DNA of 64,000 nucleotides from Echiichthys vipera (GCA_963691815.1 OY829656.1:11499412-11563411); one strand, 5' to 3'. Positions 1 through 62,290 are shown, counted from the first letter of the stretch. Made by a program: numbers and translations. The notes: generated by a model from the letters alone, not told the origin.

Positions 1-49032
<49,032 letters not shown>

Positions 49033-49250
49033 CACCTCCACTGCCTGGGGAGCAGCTCTAGCTAAGTGTCGGGACGAACACGGGAGCCACTGAACTCTAT
49101 GCTGCCTGCTCCTCCTGCTCCTCCAGACTCCCAGCTCCGCTACACTGACTGGAGATGCTGATAGGTGGGGCGGGGCATGTCACTACTGATAGGGGGCAGC
49201 ACGTCCCTGCTTGTAGGGTGGGACATGTTTACTATCAACCAGGCTCAAAA
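49033..49250 (-). promoter_or_regulatory. pacs2: Probable pacs2 promoter and 5'UTR region
   Basis: Lies immediately upstream of the start codon. It is GC-rich with CpGs, unlike the AT-rich surroundings, and has a perfect GC box (GGGGCGGGGC) at 49167-49176. I see no TATA box, as expected for a broadly expressed housekeeping-type promoter. The transcription start is not determined, and a separate upstream non-coding exon is possible. Confidence 0.5.
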
Positions 49251-49559
49251 CATATTGCTATACTCACTTGACATGGCTGGTAATGCTGCTTAGCTATTAA
49301 AGGTAGTAATGTTACAAGAAATATCTAACGAGGTGATTAACATTTACAGCTTTGTCATTTCCTCTACGACATCATTTCTCCTAGGGATCTGTGCAATGTA
49401 GAGTAAGAACATCTGCTGGTGAATACACACTTTTTAAAAAGTGATCATCTTTTCGCAGGGGAGAGCGGGGTGATTTGAGCCTGTGGGGAAGCTTGGCAGG
49501 TGACACTTGAAAGTGGAAGGCTAATGTCAGGGACAAACAGCTAAGTCATTTCATTTGAA

Positions 49560-49612
49560 TTTATTTGAATTTACTTTATTGATCCCCCGAGGAGGGAAAT
49601 TTGCCTCTCCCA
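49560..49612. repeat. LINE/SINE tail-like fragment
   Basis: TTTACTTTATTGATCCCCCG followed by AGGGAAATTTG, a common 3'-tail sequence of fish retroposons. A short, reverse-oriented relative (AATTTCCCCACTGTGGGACT then AATAAAGGATTATCTTATC) is at 53464-53510. Confidence 0.55.
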
Positions 49613-49645
49613 GCACCACATAAAAATAAAAATAAAAACTACGTA

Positions 49646-49760
49646 GGGGCAAGCAGTAGCTGAGTGGTTAGAGCAGTGGCCCCATGTAAAGAGGCTGAAT
49701 GTTTCGAAGCAGTAGCCACGGGTTCGACTCTGACCTGTGGCCCTTTTCTGCATGTCTCCA
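49646..49760 (+). repeat. tRNA-derived SINE
   Basis: Has a Pol III A box TAGCTGAGTGG at 49657-49667 and a B box GGTTCGACTC at 49721-49730, 54 bases between them, followed by TGTGGCCCTTTTCTGCATGTC, a familiar fish SINE body. It is not a functional tRNA gene: the spacing and arms between the boxes are not those of an intact cloverleaf. Confidence 0.75.
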
Positions 49761-49868
49761 TCAACCCATTAGTATTAATTAATTTATATATTGCTGATGC
49801 ACAAAATGTTATTAGAGTTTGCTATCACGGCTATTGCTAGTCTGGCCACAGTAGCAACTACTGTATAT

Positions 49869-50297
49869 CTCATCTCATTCTCATCTCATCTTCAACCGCT
49901 TATCAGGGGTGGGGTCGCAGGGGCAGCAGCTTTAGCAAGGCACCCCAAACTTCCCTTTCCCGGGCCACATTAACCAGCTCTAACTGGGGGATCCCTAGGC
50001 GTTCCCAGGCCAGTGTGGAGATATAAACTCTCCACCTAGTCCTGGATCTTCCCCGAGGCCTCCTCCCAGCTGGACGTGCCTGGAACACCTCCTTAGGGAG
50101 GCGTCCAGGGGGCATCCTTACCAGATGCCCGAACCACCTCAACTGGCTCCTTTCGACGCAAAGGAGCAGCGGCTCTACTCCGAGTTCCTCACGGATGGCT
50201 GAACTTCTCACCCTATCTCTAAGGGAGACTCCAGCCACCCTCCTGAGAAAACCCATTTTGGCCGCTTGTACCCGCGACCTCGTTCTTTCGGTCATGA
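49869..50297 (-). mobile_element. 5'-truncated LINE with perfect target-site duplication
   Basis: 429-bp insertion bounded on both sides by the identical 13-mer AACTACTGTATAT (49856-49868 and 50298-50310). Its 3' tail of GATGA-type units lies at the left (about 49869-49890). It holds the C-terminal end of a reverse-transcriptase ORF. 5' truncation and target duplication are typical of target-primed reverse transcription. Clade (L2/Rex/other) not decided. Confidence 0.85.
49903..50297 (-). pseudogene. C-terminal fragment of non-LTR retrotransposon ORF
   Basis: About 131 codons without a stop, beginning near MTERTRSRVQAAKMGFLRRV, through RDRVRSSAIREELGVEPL, QLRWFGHLVRMPPGRLPKEV, RRPRGRSRTRW and AWERLGIPQLEL. 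This is the tail that follows the reverse-transcriptase domain in abundant fish LINEs. The polymerase and endonuclease are absent, so it cannot act. Confidence 0.8.
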
Positions 50298-51029
50298 AAC
50301 TACTGTATATGTACATGGTTATTATGGTGATAGAAGACGACGTTTAGGCTACTCATTCTAAGGTTAGTTGGCTCTACATTTCCGTTATTGATTAGTCAGA
50401 TTGGCTAGGTAGGCTAAGCTAACAATAGTGATGTTAGCATAGGCTAGCTCAGCTTACACTGGCAAGGATATATATAAATACTAAATTTACTGTACATTTC
50501 AAAAGCATCACACATATCACAACAACAGAATGGATAAGAGGAAATTAATACAGTCCTTTACTTATGGTGCTATGAGTATGCAAAGTGTATGTTTAAGTGG
50601 GCAATAAAACATTTTGTTTCTGATATCTTGAGCTATGTTGTCAATAAAGACTGAAAGGAATAAACATGTATTAGGGGGCGGTAGGCTACTGGTGTGACAG
50701 ACTGACAGGGGCCTCCCACTTTCAGTCGGCCCCTGCCAGGAAATGGTATGTGCCGGTGTAACACAAGCAGCACACCACTTCAGAGATCAGCACATGCAAC
50801 TGTGGGATGGACATATGGCGCTGAACCATAGTGGCATACAACAAGATACTTTTCGATCTCAGCGTCACTCCAACCATAGATAACATTGGTCATGCGTCCA
50901 TACATTTTTGAAGAACCAATTTTACTTAATCAACCTGTGATGAAGAGAAGCCCATTTGTGATTTTTATATGTTCAAGGAATCTTGTGTCCATTACAGGCA
51001 TGTTTGAAACAATTACAGACATGTTTGAA

Positions 51030-52520
51030 AAAATCTAAGTGAAGAAGGCCGAAAGACATTGCATACTTTCAGAGACTATTGCACACTCAATAAAAACATG
51101 GTGTTCGAGAGGCATCTGCTTATGTGATACAACCAGTGCACATTGATAAATATATCACAGAGCTCAAACAAAGGAGCAAAGGCTGTGAGTTTGTTCAGTA
51201 TGAATATTACATGCTGGGGGACAAAATCATTTTCAGTGTTGCTGAGTAACGCTTGAAGGAGAAACTGCTAAGGGAAACCAACCTGTCTTTAACTAAGTTT
51301 ATTGAAATTTGCAAAGCATCAGAGAAACGAATCAACATGAAGGGCGAGTCCAAAAATGGAAAACAAAGATTGCTTGCAAGTGCATGCAGTAAGGAGCCAA
51401 CCAAACAAAAAATCCAAGCCAAAAAACAGCATATTTTCATCACAAGCAGGAGAGGTATGACATCCAAACAAATCCAAACAAAAGTGTGCAACAGACAGGT
51501 TACGGGCTGTGGCAAGCTACTTTGTCAGGAGGAATGATCATCAACTTGAACTCAGACACAGGTGCTGATCTGAGTAGAACAGGGGTCTGTTTCACAAAGC
51601 AGGTTTAGTGAAAACTCTGAGTCTGTTAACCCTGACATGAGGGAAACTCAGAGTTTCCTATCTCAGAGTAGATCAACTCAGAGTTCAGGGTTAGACTCAG
51701 AGTTTGTTGAACCTGCTTTGTGAAACGGACTCCAGGTCAGAAAACTCCCTGGTTAAGTAGAGCCTATGGAGGTATGAGCATTAAACTGGCTGGCTGCCCC
51801 TTCCTGAATTGCAGTACTAAAAGAGCTGAGTCAAGGATCAGGAATAAAAATCATCCAGCCAAGTCTTCCAACAGAAGAAAAGTGAAGCATTTGGTGACAT
51901 TGATGGCGTACATGTCATAGCAGATGATATGACATGTGCACATGTAGTGGTCCAGTCAAACACAATCTTTTATACAGTATATGGTCAGACCACAAGCCTT
52001 TGGAGGACATAGTCACAAAGCCACCAGGACAAGCACTAGCGAGACTACAACGTATGCTGCTACATCTTAAATGTTCTGACCTACACAGCCGATATACACC
52101 TGCAAAGGAAATGTTGATAGCAGATGTGTTATTAAAAGCCCCCAGTGCTGTGAAGAGACATGAGGAGTCCAGGAATACAGATGAAAAGGTAGTTTATGCA
52201 ATGGAAGTGACCGAGGCTCTGGAAGAAGAGATGCAGAAGTGACTTATGGCAGTAACACAAAAAACAAAAACACAAAAAAATACAGATGGACACAGAGCTG
52301 AAGTCTATTCGGCCAATCCGAGAGTGAATGGGGGAGTCCTGATGAGAGGGGTCATACTGATTATCCCTAAAAAGCTAAGGTCAGACATACTACAAAGACT
52401 GCACGTAGCATAATACAGCACACTATATAAAAGGTTAGAAAGTTCCTGTTTTGGCCTGGTTGATATTTAGAGAATGATTGGAAGCTGCCTCACCTGTCAA
52501 CAACCCCAACCCAAGAATAA
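51030..52520 (+). pseudogene. Decayed Ty3/gypsy retrotransposon remnant
   Basis: Pieces appear in the right order on the plus strand, broken by stops and frameshifts. Gag-like: TVFERH-like NMVFERH near 51100, then KYITELKQRSKGCEF, then KEKLLRETNLSLTKFIEICK (51258-51320). Protease-like: DTGA at 51555-51566. RNase H-like: SDHKPLE and ARLQRMLLHL (about 51975-52070), followed by YTPAKEMLIAD. Integrase zinc-binding-like: GVLMRGVILIIPKKLRSDIL near 52330-52400 and MIGSCLTCQQ near 52470-52510. The reverse transcriptase is missing and no LTR was recognised. A MITE interrupts it at 51585. It is a broken fossil. Confidence 0.75.
51585..51730. mobile_element. PIF/Harbinger-like MITE inserted in the Ty3/gypsy remnant
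   Basis: 146 bp. The left end GTCTGTTTCACAAAGCAGGT and right end CCTGCTTTGTGAAACGGAC are inverted repeats, with AACTCTGAGT-type units (ACTCAGAGTT) repeated inside. This is a very common fish MITE as I recall. No clear 3-bp target duplication remains. Confidence 0.7.
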
Positions 52521-52734
52521 AAAAATCAAACTTTTTGAGCAGCACAACAGGTCATTCCTTATTTATCTTCAAAAAGTATCCTGCAGTCCAGCAAATGCAT
52601 AACAAAACAACAAGCACAGCAATTGCAAAGCTGAAAGCTATTTGCACAATGTTCAAAAGGAAAAGGTAGGAGACCACATTAAAGACATGTCAGTCTCCTC
52701 ATCAATACCCACTCATAACAAAGGTAAATAAAAC

Positions 52735-52857
52735 CACAGCAGGCTGTGTGCATTTCCATGCGGATTGAGTGTTTCAATACAGAAGTATTTATATAGCACC
52801 TCAACCTAATGACCAAAACACGTGGAAATCTCACTGTTTCCAATATGGGACCTTTAA
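52735..52857 (-). repeat. TTAA-type MITE, copy 4 (partial)
   Basis: Contains CAGGCTGTGTGCATTTCCAT, GGATTGAGTGTTTCAATACA, TATTTATATAGCACC and the terminus CAATATGGGACCTTTAA with TTAA at 52854-52857. Only about 120 bp of the family is kept. Confidence 0.75.
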
Positions 52858-55012
52858 TATATAGGTGAACATGCACACGGCTAGCCAGTGCTGTTGCGGT
52901 GAGGTAAACATATATATGTTATAGTGCAAATATGCTCTTCAAACTGGTTATTGAGATCAGTGAGTACATTGACATTGTTCGGTTTCGGTGAAAAAGGAAA
53001 AACAAACACATTTTTTCCTGAGGATGTTTTGTTACGAAAATGAAAAGGTGATACATACCTATACACAACAAACATATAGATATGGTATATTGTACGTGGC
53101 CGTGTTGCTACTAACAATTCAATGGCAATTCCTGAAAAAATAGATCTTAAAACTTTCACAGTAAACTTTCATTTGGACAAGACTTGCTTTGGTAATAACT
53201 GTACCTTTTTCATGATTCGTCATCAGTCTCTGATCGCATGACAGATGATTCAGTCATTGCTCTAATAGTGTAGCTCTTGTAAAACCTGTTGACTGTAACT
53301 GTGACTAAGGACTCAAAAAAGTTGACTTGACTTGACTTGCTCAGGAGGGTTGGGTAACGTGTGTGATAGCCTGTTTAAACTGACTGGGAGAACAAAGCCT
53401 TCCGGATTTGTCAAATATTACTGTTTTACACAATCAGTATTCTGATGTGCAATGTAACAATGCAAATTTCCCCACTGTGGGACTAATAAAGGATTATCTT
53501 ATCTTATCTCCTATCTTATGTAATAGCAATTCATCATTCCCCATCCTAATCATTATTGATGGCACATTCACTTTTGCTTTCTCAAGGCTTTTTCAAAGGT
53601 TTCTTTAGACTTTCAATAGCAAAGTCAACTACTGGCTCACATAGACATCCAAAGGTGAAATATGCTAATATGCTCAGCATTTGCTTGCTGCAACAATCCC
53701 ATGGGATATATTGTTGCCATTGCAAAAAAAAAAAAGAAAATGCTGTGAGCTCATCATTAATCATTGCTGGGCAACTCTGTGCACCAGACAGCATTTCATC
53801 TTCTACATACAATACATTTGAGCTAGATTTGGCTCATATATAATCTATTAATATATTTATGGAAAGATAAGGCAAGGTCATTTTATATATATATTACTTT
53901 CTATACAGAAAAACTGCTTTAAATGAAACTTGAAAACAGAGAAAAAGCTAGAAAGTATTTCTAGAGGAAAATCAATACATTTCTTTCATGGTATTTATCA
54001 TTTGATCATCATGTTCTGCCATTTGAGGTAATGCTACCACCTCAAAACAAAAAACAATTAAACAATTCAATTGTGGAGTGCATCGCCACCTTGTGTTGCA
54101 AAACTGCACTACAACAAAATGTAGGACATTGAAACCTAACTTGCACATTGTAATCCATCCAACAGATGGCAGGATGTCTGCATTTTTGGTAGGGTCTTTT
54201 ATTTTCTCTGCCTACTCTCACTTGCTCGCTCTACCGTCATGATTGAACCTCCTCATCCCATAAGTGTGAGTGAATGGGTGCATATATTGTAACACTGTGA
54301 CATCGTTGATGTGACAACATTCTGACATTTTATAGGTCTGCCTTTCACCTTTATTGAATTCTGGAGGGGAGAATAAAATACCCAAGCATCAGTTTGTCAG
54401 GGAACACCTGCTCAGTGGCAGGCATCCGCCCACAAAACCAAATAAATTGCTTGCATCCTAATATCAAGTGTTGATGTTTTGGCAAGTTTGCAGGGCATTT
54501 CCTGTTATTAAAGCCAGCTGACAGTCAGAGGAGAGCAAATATAGCAATGCATCTCACTGACGAAAGGATAGCCGACGATCCTAATTACCCACATCATCAG
54601 TTAGGTAACAGCGTCTTATTCTTTTCACAAATCACAATGTCAGAGTGGTGACAAGCGAATGTGGTCTCCAAGCAGATCTTTATTTTTAGGTGTGAGCTTT
54701 TGTTTTAGGCTTGTGCCACCTCCACACCATCAGAGTCAGACAATTTAATTTAATGAGCGAGCCTTTTATCACAAGCTAAAAACAAGACTTCTCTGAATCA
54801 CTGCACATGGCTTAAATATTGCAGTCCCGCATGTTCTTGCTTAAATTTAGAATGTCAAGGGCATCAGGTCTGTGTGACATTTGTGAAAACTTAGCAGAGT
54901 GTGATGAACAATGACAGCAGTGGTGGATAGGGGCTGCTTTGTAACTCCCTCCGAGGATTGTCAGTGCCGCCAAATATTTCCAGCATTGAATGTGGGGATA
55001 ATAGGAAATACG

Positions 55013-55530
55013 TTGAAGTCCCCATATTCTAAAGTGTCCATTTCTTTTTTTTTTTCAATATTACACAGTTCGAGGTGCTATATAAATTCTGTGAACGTAT
55101 ATAAACTTTGGCTCCACAGATGAATGTGCAACGCCCATATTCAGAAACTGAGTCTTTACACGAACCATCAGGACTTTGTATGGTTGTGATGTCACAACTA
55201 CACTATATATAGGTAGAAAGTGCTGCTACAGTGCCATTACACACTCATTTCCCAGTTGCAATGATAGTACAGAGACCCGGAGAGCACAGATTCAGAAAAC
55301 TCAGATACGCTGACCAATCAGAGCAGAATGGGCTTTTTCGGGAGTGGGGCTTAGAGAGATAAGTACTACAAAGGAGTGTATCAGAGTATGAATACAGGTA
55401 TATTCACACACGCAATATGAGGGGGAAAAAGTAGGTTGTTTTTTTTTACATTGGAGTATGTTAACATGTTCTAGTAGAAACCTAAAATACAAGTATGAAC
55501 CTAAGAATTAACATCATATGGGACCTTTCA
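55013..55530 (+). repeat. TTAA-type MITE, copy 5 (near full length)
   Basis: Both termini are seen: TTGAAGTCCCCATATTCTAA at the left and CATATGGGACCTTTCA at the right, with the terminal TTAA changed to TTGA and TTCA. Inside are GGTTGTGATGTCACAACTAC, GACCAATCAGAGCAGAATGG and GTTCTAGTAGAAACC. 518 bp, non-coding. Confidence 0.8.
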
Positions 55531-58500
55531 GTTTTTGCTGGATCTTTCCTTCCATTTGGCAACACAGCTCTAATGAATCAAATCTGTGATCTGTGTTCTA
55601 GCAGAGAGAACATATTAATATTGTCAGTCAGTTCACAGTTATGTCCCTTCATTCAGAAAAAGTTGGACCACATTGATGCGTTAATGCGACGTTTTTAATG
55701 CCACTTCAGAGGCGCTGAAGAAATTATGTGCAACCATATGCTGACCCCTGAGGAGCTTAGTGGTGTTGTGCTGCAGATGAATATGTTTGAGAGTTGTATG
55801 TACTGCTGCAGCAGCGTTGAGTGCTTATCTGAGTTAGTGCCTCTGGAGGCAGTCAACACCTGCATTCCTACTTAATACAGAGGATACAGACGTTTACTGG
55901 ACAAGATTAAATGAGACAGATGAAGAGACGGTTTCATCTTGCGTTCTGAATGGCATCCACACATATTTCAACACTGTTTTGTTCAGTTTTGACTTTAAAC
56001 CAAAGCGTGCATGCACATTCTCCTGTTGGTTTCATTGAGGTTGCTGTCAGCTTTCACTGAATTGGTTGGTGTTCACAATCTCTTTAGCTGCTGTGAAAGA
56101 AAAGGGTTAACTTTCTGGTCTATCCAAGCCAACCTATTTAATGCAAGTTTAAAGGGGGTCTCATTCATCAGGGAAACTGTGCACAGCGTTACTGTTATGT
56201 TTCTCATTTCACACACATATTACAGCTGGCTCCAGTCTGGGCTCAGAATGATTGGTCTCTGGTGAGTAGTCAGACACAATTTAAAGGTCCTGTCTATTTG
56301 TAATCTGCTGGAAAGATTGCCACGTGTCCTGATACAGTAGAGCAGATCAATCCAAGGCACATCTCTTTTTCTCCTTCATAAGATCTTTTTACACCTCTCA
56401 CTACTAATAACACTTCAAAACACTAAGGGCTGCAGATAAGCTGCTGATCTAATTAAGGTTTTGCAAGCCTGGCAAATGAAGGATATTATGTCTCATGGAT
56501 TATATCCTTCGTTACGCCACAATCGATGTACAATTTCCTGCGTTTTCATTAATCTCAGGTATTATCATTATTTCTTTGCTTGGTTTGGATTGTGATGCTG
56601 ATTAAATACTGATAATATAAATGAGAGTGACATACTGCAAGGGAGGTGAAACTGAAGCCCACCGAATATGTCAGAGAAGAAGATCTCAGAGTGACAACTG
56701 TAAACAGCCAGGACAAAGTTTTGCCTGCCTGTTGAAAATGATTTATTGAAATGTATACAGTCTATGAGCCCAACCCAAGTTACAAAGCTTAGAAGCTCTA
56801 GTTACACCAGGACGCTTACATTAGCCGTACGCTGTTAGCAACATTTAATGAGGTTAGCACATCAAGCAGATCTGTGTGCAAGTCAGTAACACTATGGTGA
56901 ATGCGAATGAAACGCCAGAGCTGGAAGACGTGCCTGCAGGTTCCAAGCCAGCTTCAACAGCAACATAGAGAGAGTTGTGTAACATGATAAGATGAGGACG
57001 GCGTGTCAGTGTTAGGCCACTGTTGTATAGTCTGTGATTGTAAATTCAGTTTCTAATGCACTGCTTTATTTTTTTATTCTATTTTGTATGTTCAGCTTCA
57101 TAGCATAAGAGATGCTTTTCAGTTTTATAATCTATCGTGAGTTGTTACCTTTTGACACGATGAAAGTGTTTCTCAAAGTAACCATTAGTCTGACTTTATG
57201 TGGTTTGAATTCTTCTCTTTGAAATCTACAAAGGGTAATTCAAAGGTAGTGCTCACGAATGCACATGGAAAATTCACTAACCCAGTTGTTCATTTGAACT
57301 TCTCTTTCATGGATCGCAGCTGACAGAAATCTTTAACTGATTATCCTTTGTAGCTTCGGTGCTCAGGTCTGATTTCACCAATCTAATTTCGCAGAATGAC
57401 ATTCGGTTAACCTTTTTTATTTTGCTTCCGTACAGGAAGTTACTACTTTATACAACAACAGTTTAAACTGTGTTTACAGAGACGTAGATACCTAGCAGCA
57501 CAGCACCAGGTGGATGCTGTGGGTGTCATGATATATGTAAAATAAATATATGAAAAGCAAGATCTTTCTTTTGCGTAACCTTTTTCTTCCCCCAGAAGAG
57601 GACATATGCCATCTAATTAAAAAACAAACAAACAAATCTTTATGATGACACAAAAACCAAATATGCATTTTAATTTCAGTTTTGTGCAAACTGAGGCCCA
57701 GAGGAAAACTCAGTTTCATTTTAACACTTACCACCTAAATGATGTGAAAATCCAATTTGGAGGTTAAAACTGAGAGAGATTCTTCAACACGAGTCGTTTA
57801 TCACGTTACAGAAAGCATGGCAAGAATGCATCTGTAAATACAGGCTTCTAAGAACTTTGTAAATTTAATGTGCATTTGCACATGAATGACACTGACATTC
57901 CTATTCAATCTAGCCAACATGCTGCTTGTTTATCAAACTCTTCTTATGCAGATCGCATTAACATATCATATTCTCTGACATCTACAGATTTGCACTAATA
58001 GTGGTATAATGGAGAATCACGAATAGCGGAGAATGGTGGGAGAATATAAAAGAAAGGAGACAGCCAAGGGAAATGAAAAAGTGATGGAACGAGTTGATGA
58101 AATCCTATTAGAACATACAGTATGTAAATCATGATAGACATCATGCGCCAGCTCCGGATCTCATTTTGATCTCACAGTAGATGAACTCTGCATAAAGGGC
58201 GTTCATAATTCTCATCCATTCAGTGCTACCAGTGCAGCTCCATTGATCTCTGAAGAATGTATGAGCAGATTCCCCTGACACTCATTGTGTTTCCACTCTG
58301 GACAATGCAGCCTAGAAAGACAAGAGAGAGGAGAGCTATGAAAACCATTTGCAATGAAAGTCAGCCGCAGAGAACAGAGACAAGAAGCCAAGACAAAAGC
58401 TGTGCAGGAGACTGAAAGACCTACAGCATCTCCTGTGTCCAGGTCTCACTAAGCCAGGTAGCTTTACAAAAGGCAACCTTGGACAAGAGCCAACATTAGG

Positions 58501-59884
58501 GGAAATGTTCTGCTGCCATTAAAATTCCCTTTAAGTAGAAGCAGGAAATTCACCTGCCAGCTTGCTGTCTTGCCTCCTCTCTCCTTAATGTGTTCAGATG
58601 GGAACCTTTGTTGAAAGGATTCATTTTGCATTTAGATTTCCCAGAGTAAAAAGAGGCACAGGGGGGAAACTCCCTGCCTGGCGACATGTTTCTCACAGAG
58701 AAAGCTCTTCCTAATGAGCCCTTTTAAGCTTAGCTGATTATTTTCTGCTTTAGAGTTCTTGCTGGATCGCAAGTACATGTTTTCTCCACTATTAACCCAG
58801 ATATCCAAAATGGCGGCCCCAGGGTATGTTTGATTGCTCTTCCGCAATCCTTTGAACTCCACTGCAATCAGACAACCCAAACTTCAGCTAGCTTTGCCAT
58901 GAAATCGAAAAGGTATCTGTCTATCACAGCATTCCCTGAAGTCACCTACATAGGTCTTTGAGCTGTGAAGTCATTGGAGGTTGTGCCTGCAACAGTATCT
59001 GCAGCTCCCTCTGTCAGACATGCATACAGTATAATGCAACCATGTTGGTGCAGAGAGTGCAGTCTGTGTGTGTGTCATGACCATCCAAGCATAGGCTATA
59101 TCAAAATACATGAGCTGTCAAAGGGAATCTAAGATTCTTTTCAGTCTTCTGTCAAGCTGAAATAATTTCGGTGATGACAGACGGAATTTCCATCATTACT
59201 CTGGGACAACACGTACTCAAAAAGATAGATTTGTTTATTGAAGGTTATTCATTGTTTTTTTCCACTGTCAGCATCTCAACTGCAATTACTTAAAATATAA
59301 ATTACATATGATTTCAGTGCCACTTCTGAAAGGAGCTATCACGTGTAAACCTGTCGAAGCCTTTTCAAAACAAAAGCACAGAGCGGCAGAAAGGCTTAAA
59401 AGTAAAAAAGTCAACTCATCAGCTTATTTCCTAAAGCACTGATAGGCAACAGCTAGCCCTATGAAAAGTATTTCCTTTAAAGGCAGCGCCACATTTACAT
59501 TTGGCCATGAAATCATGTGTCGTCTTTTCTTTGGAAAAATGTACAGTGGAATGCTAGATGTTCTACGTCATTTTTTTTATTTGCATGAAAAGGTATCAGG
59601 CTTTTGTCAAAAGAAACTACAGAGATGAACACAATCCATCACTGCAGAGACTCTGGCTTAATCTCCAGAGGTGAAATGGTACCCTTATTTCATATTTCAA
59701 CAGGAAGGGAAGCCAGTGAGGTGTCACATTCTCGTCATTCCAAAGCTGTTTACTCATATGACCTCCAGACAATGTCTGACGACTTTTCCCTTTCACAAAT
59801 GTAGCACACAACAGGAAAAACTCCTGTAACTGTCAGTCGGCCTCTGTCACGCCTACTCATGTTGGCTGACCTACATGATAAAAC

Positions 59885-60130
59885 CATAGACTGTATAAAA
59901 AAATGGACGTAGCCTCTACGTCGAGGTCTGTTCTCTCAACTTCATCCAATTATACTCGCCTATGGGAGTCGCCATCTTGTCAGACTTTGACTCCGCCTCA
60001 TTTCCTCTTACCAAAAAAGGGCATTGAAGTTGGGGTCCATCTGGCTGACGTATACCTCAGACGGGAAGTGAGGGCCAGCGGCTAGCTGTCACTCAAGAGG
60101 CCACACCCCTAATTAATAATACGTTTAAAC
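59885..60130 (+). repeat. Dispersed teleost repeat starting CATAGACTGTATA (copy 2)
   Basis: CATAGACTGTATAAAAAAAT, then ATGGACGTAGCCTCTACG, TATGGGAGTCGCCATCTTG, GCTAGCTGTCACTCAAGAGG and CCACACCCCTAATTAA. Same family start, in reverse, as the end of the copy at 14030-14452. Confidence 0.65.
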
Positions 60131-61949
60131 CTCAAAAAAATTCAACCCTCTCAGTGTTGTCATGAAGATATGACCTAAACATACAGACTAGAATTTGTTT
60201 TTCTACCAGGCCTTAAATCTGTTTAGTTGTGCTTTGAAAGCAATTTTTGGCACTTCTGTATTGTATCAATCAGGAAGTCGCTTTGGTGGGGCTTAGATAA
60301 AACCAATGCAGTGACTTTCCACATCTGTCCCCTGGAAATAAATTCCAGTAGCTGTAAGCTATCTCTTCCTCTGCTACGTGGTGTGCAGATAGAAAAGTAA
60401 TCCTCACGCCCGCACGCTTGCTGTGAATTCTCCGGACAATAAGCTGCTCTTTTCACACATGGGCTCACATGGGCTCAATCAGACATTACGCATTCGGGCT
60501 GGCAGGTTTGACCCTCACATACAGTACAGCTCCTCCAAGTAATGTCTAGATATTTTCGGGTTTGCAGTGTATGTGTGAAAGGTTGTTGTGATAAAAATGC
60601 ACTGGAATGTGATGCTGCTTTAATTGCTACAACACAGTATCAATGACTCACGCTGTAAAAAAACAAACAGAACACCTGCATGACTGGACCATGAAATTTT
60701 TAAACAAATTTGCTTTGATGTGTGAACAAGTGTACTTGCTTCAGGCCCTCCAGCTCATCTGTCCTTACTTCCTTGGTAAAAGGATGAATGGGGACTTCAA
60801 GGAAATAGCATAACTGTTATCAAGTCTGACAGGATGTTGCTGTTTTTCTAATAGGCTACCACCCACACTGTACTTTAGATACGATACATGTATCAAAGCT
60901 GACAGTTATGAAGGGAATGTACCACCGTTTCCTGAGAGTCAACAGATGAAACTGGCACATGTTGCTATTGTTATAAAGTATATAGCTTGTCCTTGATATA
61001 AGTTGACCTTCAGCAGGCACTGAGCTGTGACAGGACGCATGCAGCACATCCTGAATGTAAACAGGCCACGCTTCCAAGCTCACCTTTGTCTATAACATGT
61101 CATAGATGGCCCTCGCTGCTCTGCTTATGGACACTTTACGGCAGCAGGGGGAACTGACAAATCTAAATGTAACCAGCAGAGCAAAACAGAGAAAGGATCA
61201 CTTTGCAAACGCTGCCCTCAGGGTCAGAAACGGAAAAACAGTGCTGACTTTATCTTGTCGGTGAGCTTTAAATGTCAGGAGCTTTTTTTCCTGACCCGTG
61301 TCAAAACTAAACGTGGTCAAAGTGCTTTGGTGCGTGACCTGCATACCTTCAACATTCGATTCAGAGAAAATAATAGCAGTATATATTTAAGCAAGACTTA
61401 TGTTTGGTAGCTTCTGCCATATAAAGCTTGAAATAAACTGCAAATGTTTATTGTAGCTGTCAAAGTACCGTATATACAGTAAAACATACCAGACAACCAG
61501 AACAAAGCTTTAACTTGGTAAAGCACAATATATCCTGACAATATGTCCTTTTAGTCCTGAATGTCATCACATTTGTCTAGATTTATATTTCTTTTACAAA
61601 ACTAACTACTTAAGAATGTATTGAAGTTTATAGGATCTGTATAACTCTTGGCTCATTAAAATCACTACACGCTTTAAATCTTTGGGACAATTAATGTACT
61701 AAATCAGTTCACAGGAAGGTGTGAGGAGTGAGCTGGAGATGACAGGAAGCCAATTACATGTTGTGTTATCACACTTGAGTCAGCATGATATACACAAGTG
61801 TAGTAATCAACAAATGTTTAGATAATTTAAGCAATATTGCTTCAGTGATGTACAGATTGGAACTCTTAAAAAGAAACATTCAATTTTCACAAAAGGTGGA
61901 TTACCAACGCAGACTACCAACGATTTACAACTACTCAAGCACAATAAAT

Positions 61950-62290
61950 CTAGTTTAACATTTTGGGAAATATGCTATATACTTGCTTTGTTGCAGAGAG
62001 TTGGATGAGAAGATCAGCGCCACTCTTACAGCTGTCCGTTAAATATGTATCCACAGCCAACAACTGGTTAACCTACAGCTTAGCATAAAGACTAAAATAA
62101 AGAGAGAAACAGCTAGTCTGGCTCTGTCCAAAAGTGACCAACTCTGCCAAGCAACACCTCTAAAGCTCACTAATTAAATCCAAAGAATGATAAATGGTGG
62201 TTTTTATGCAAGCTTATGGGTTATGGAACTATTTCTTGGCTGGGTACAGTGACTTCCTGGAGTTTCTCAGTCTCCTGTCCTGTCTGCCAA
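61950..62290 (+). repeat. Dispersed teleost repeat (AACATTTTGGGAAATA type)
   Basis: AACATTTTGGGAAATATGCT, GAGAGTTGGATGAGAAGATC, CAGCTTAGCATAAAGAC, AACAGCTAGTCTGGCTCTGT, ACACCTCTAAAGCTCACTAA and, farther on, CTATTTCTTGGCTGGGTACA then GTGACTTCCTGGA, in the order of a very common fish repeat. Non-coding. Confidence 0.7.

Noticed and set aside
49039..49041. GTG nine bases upstream of the first ATG as pacs2 start
   Set aside because: Non-AUG initiation is rare in vertebrates and two ATGs follow immediately in frame.
49646..49760. Functional tRNA gene
   Set aside because: A and B boxes are present, but the arms do not form an intact cloverleaf, and the tail matches a fish SINE.
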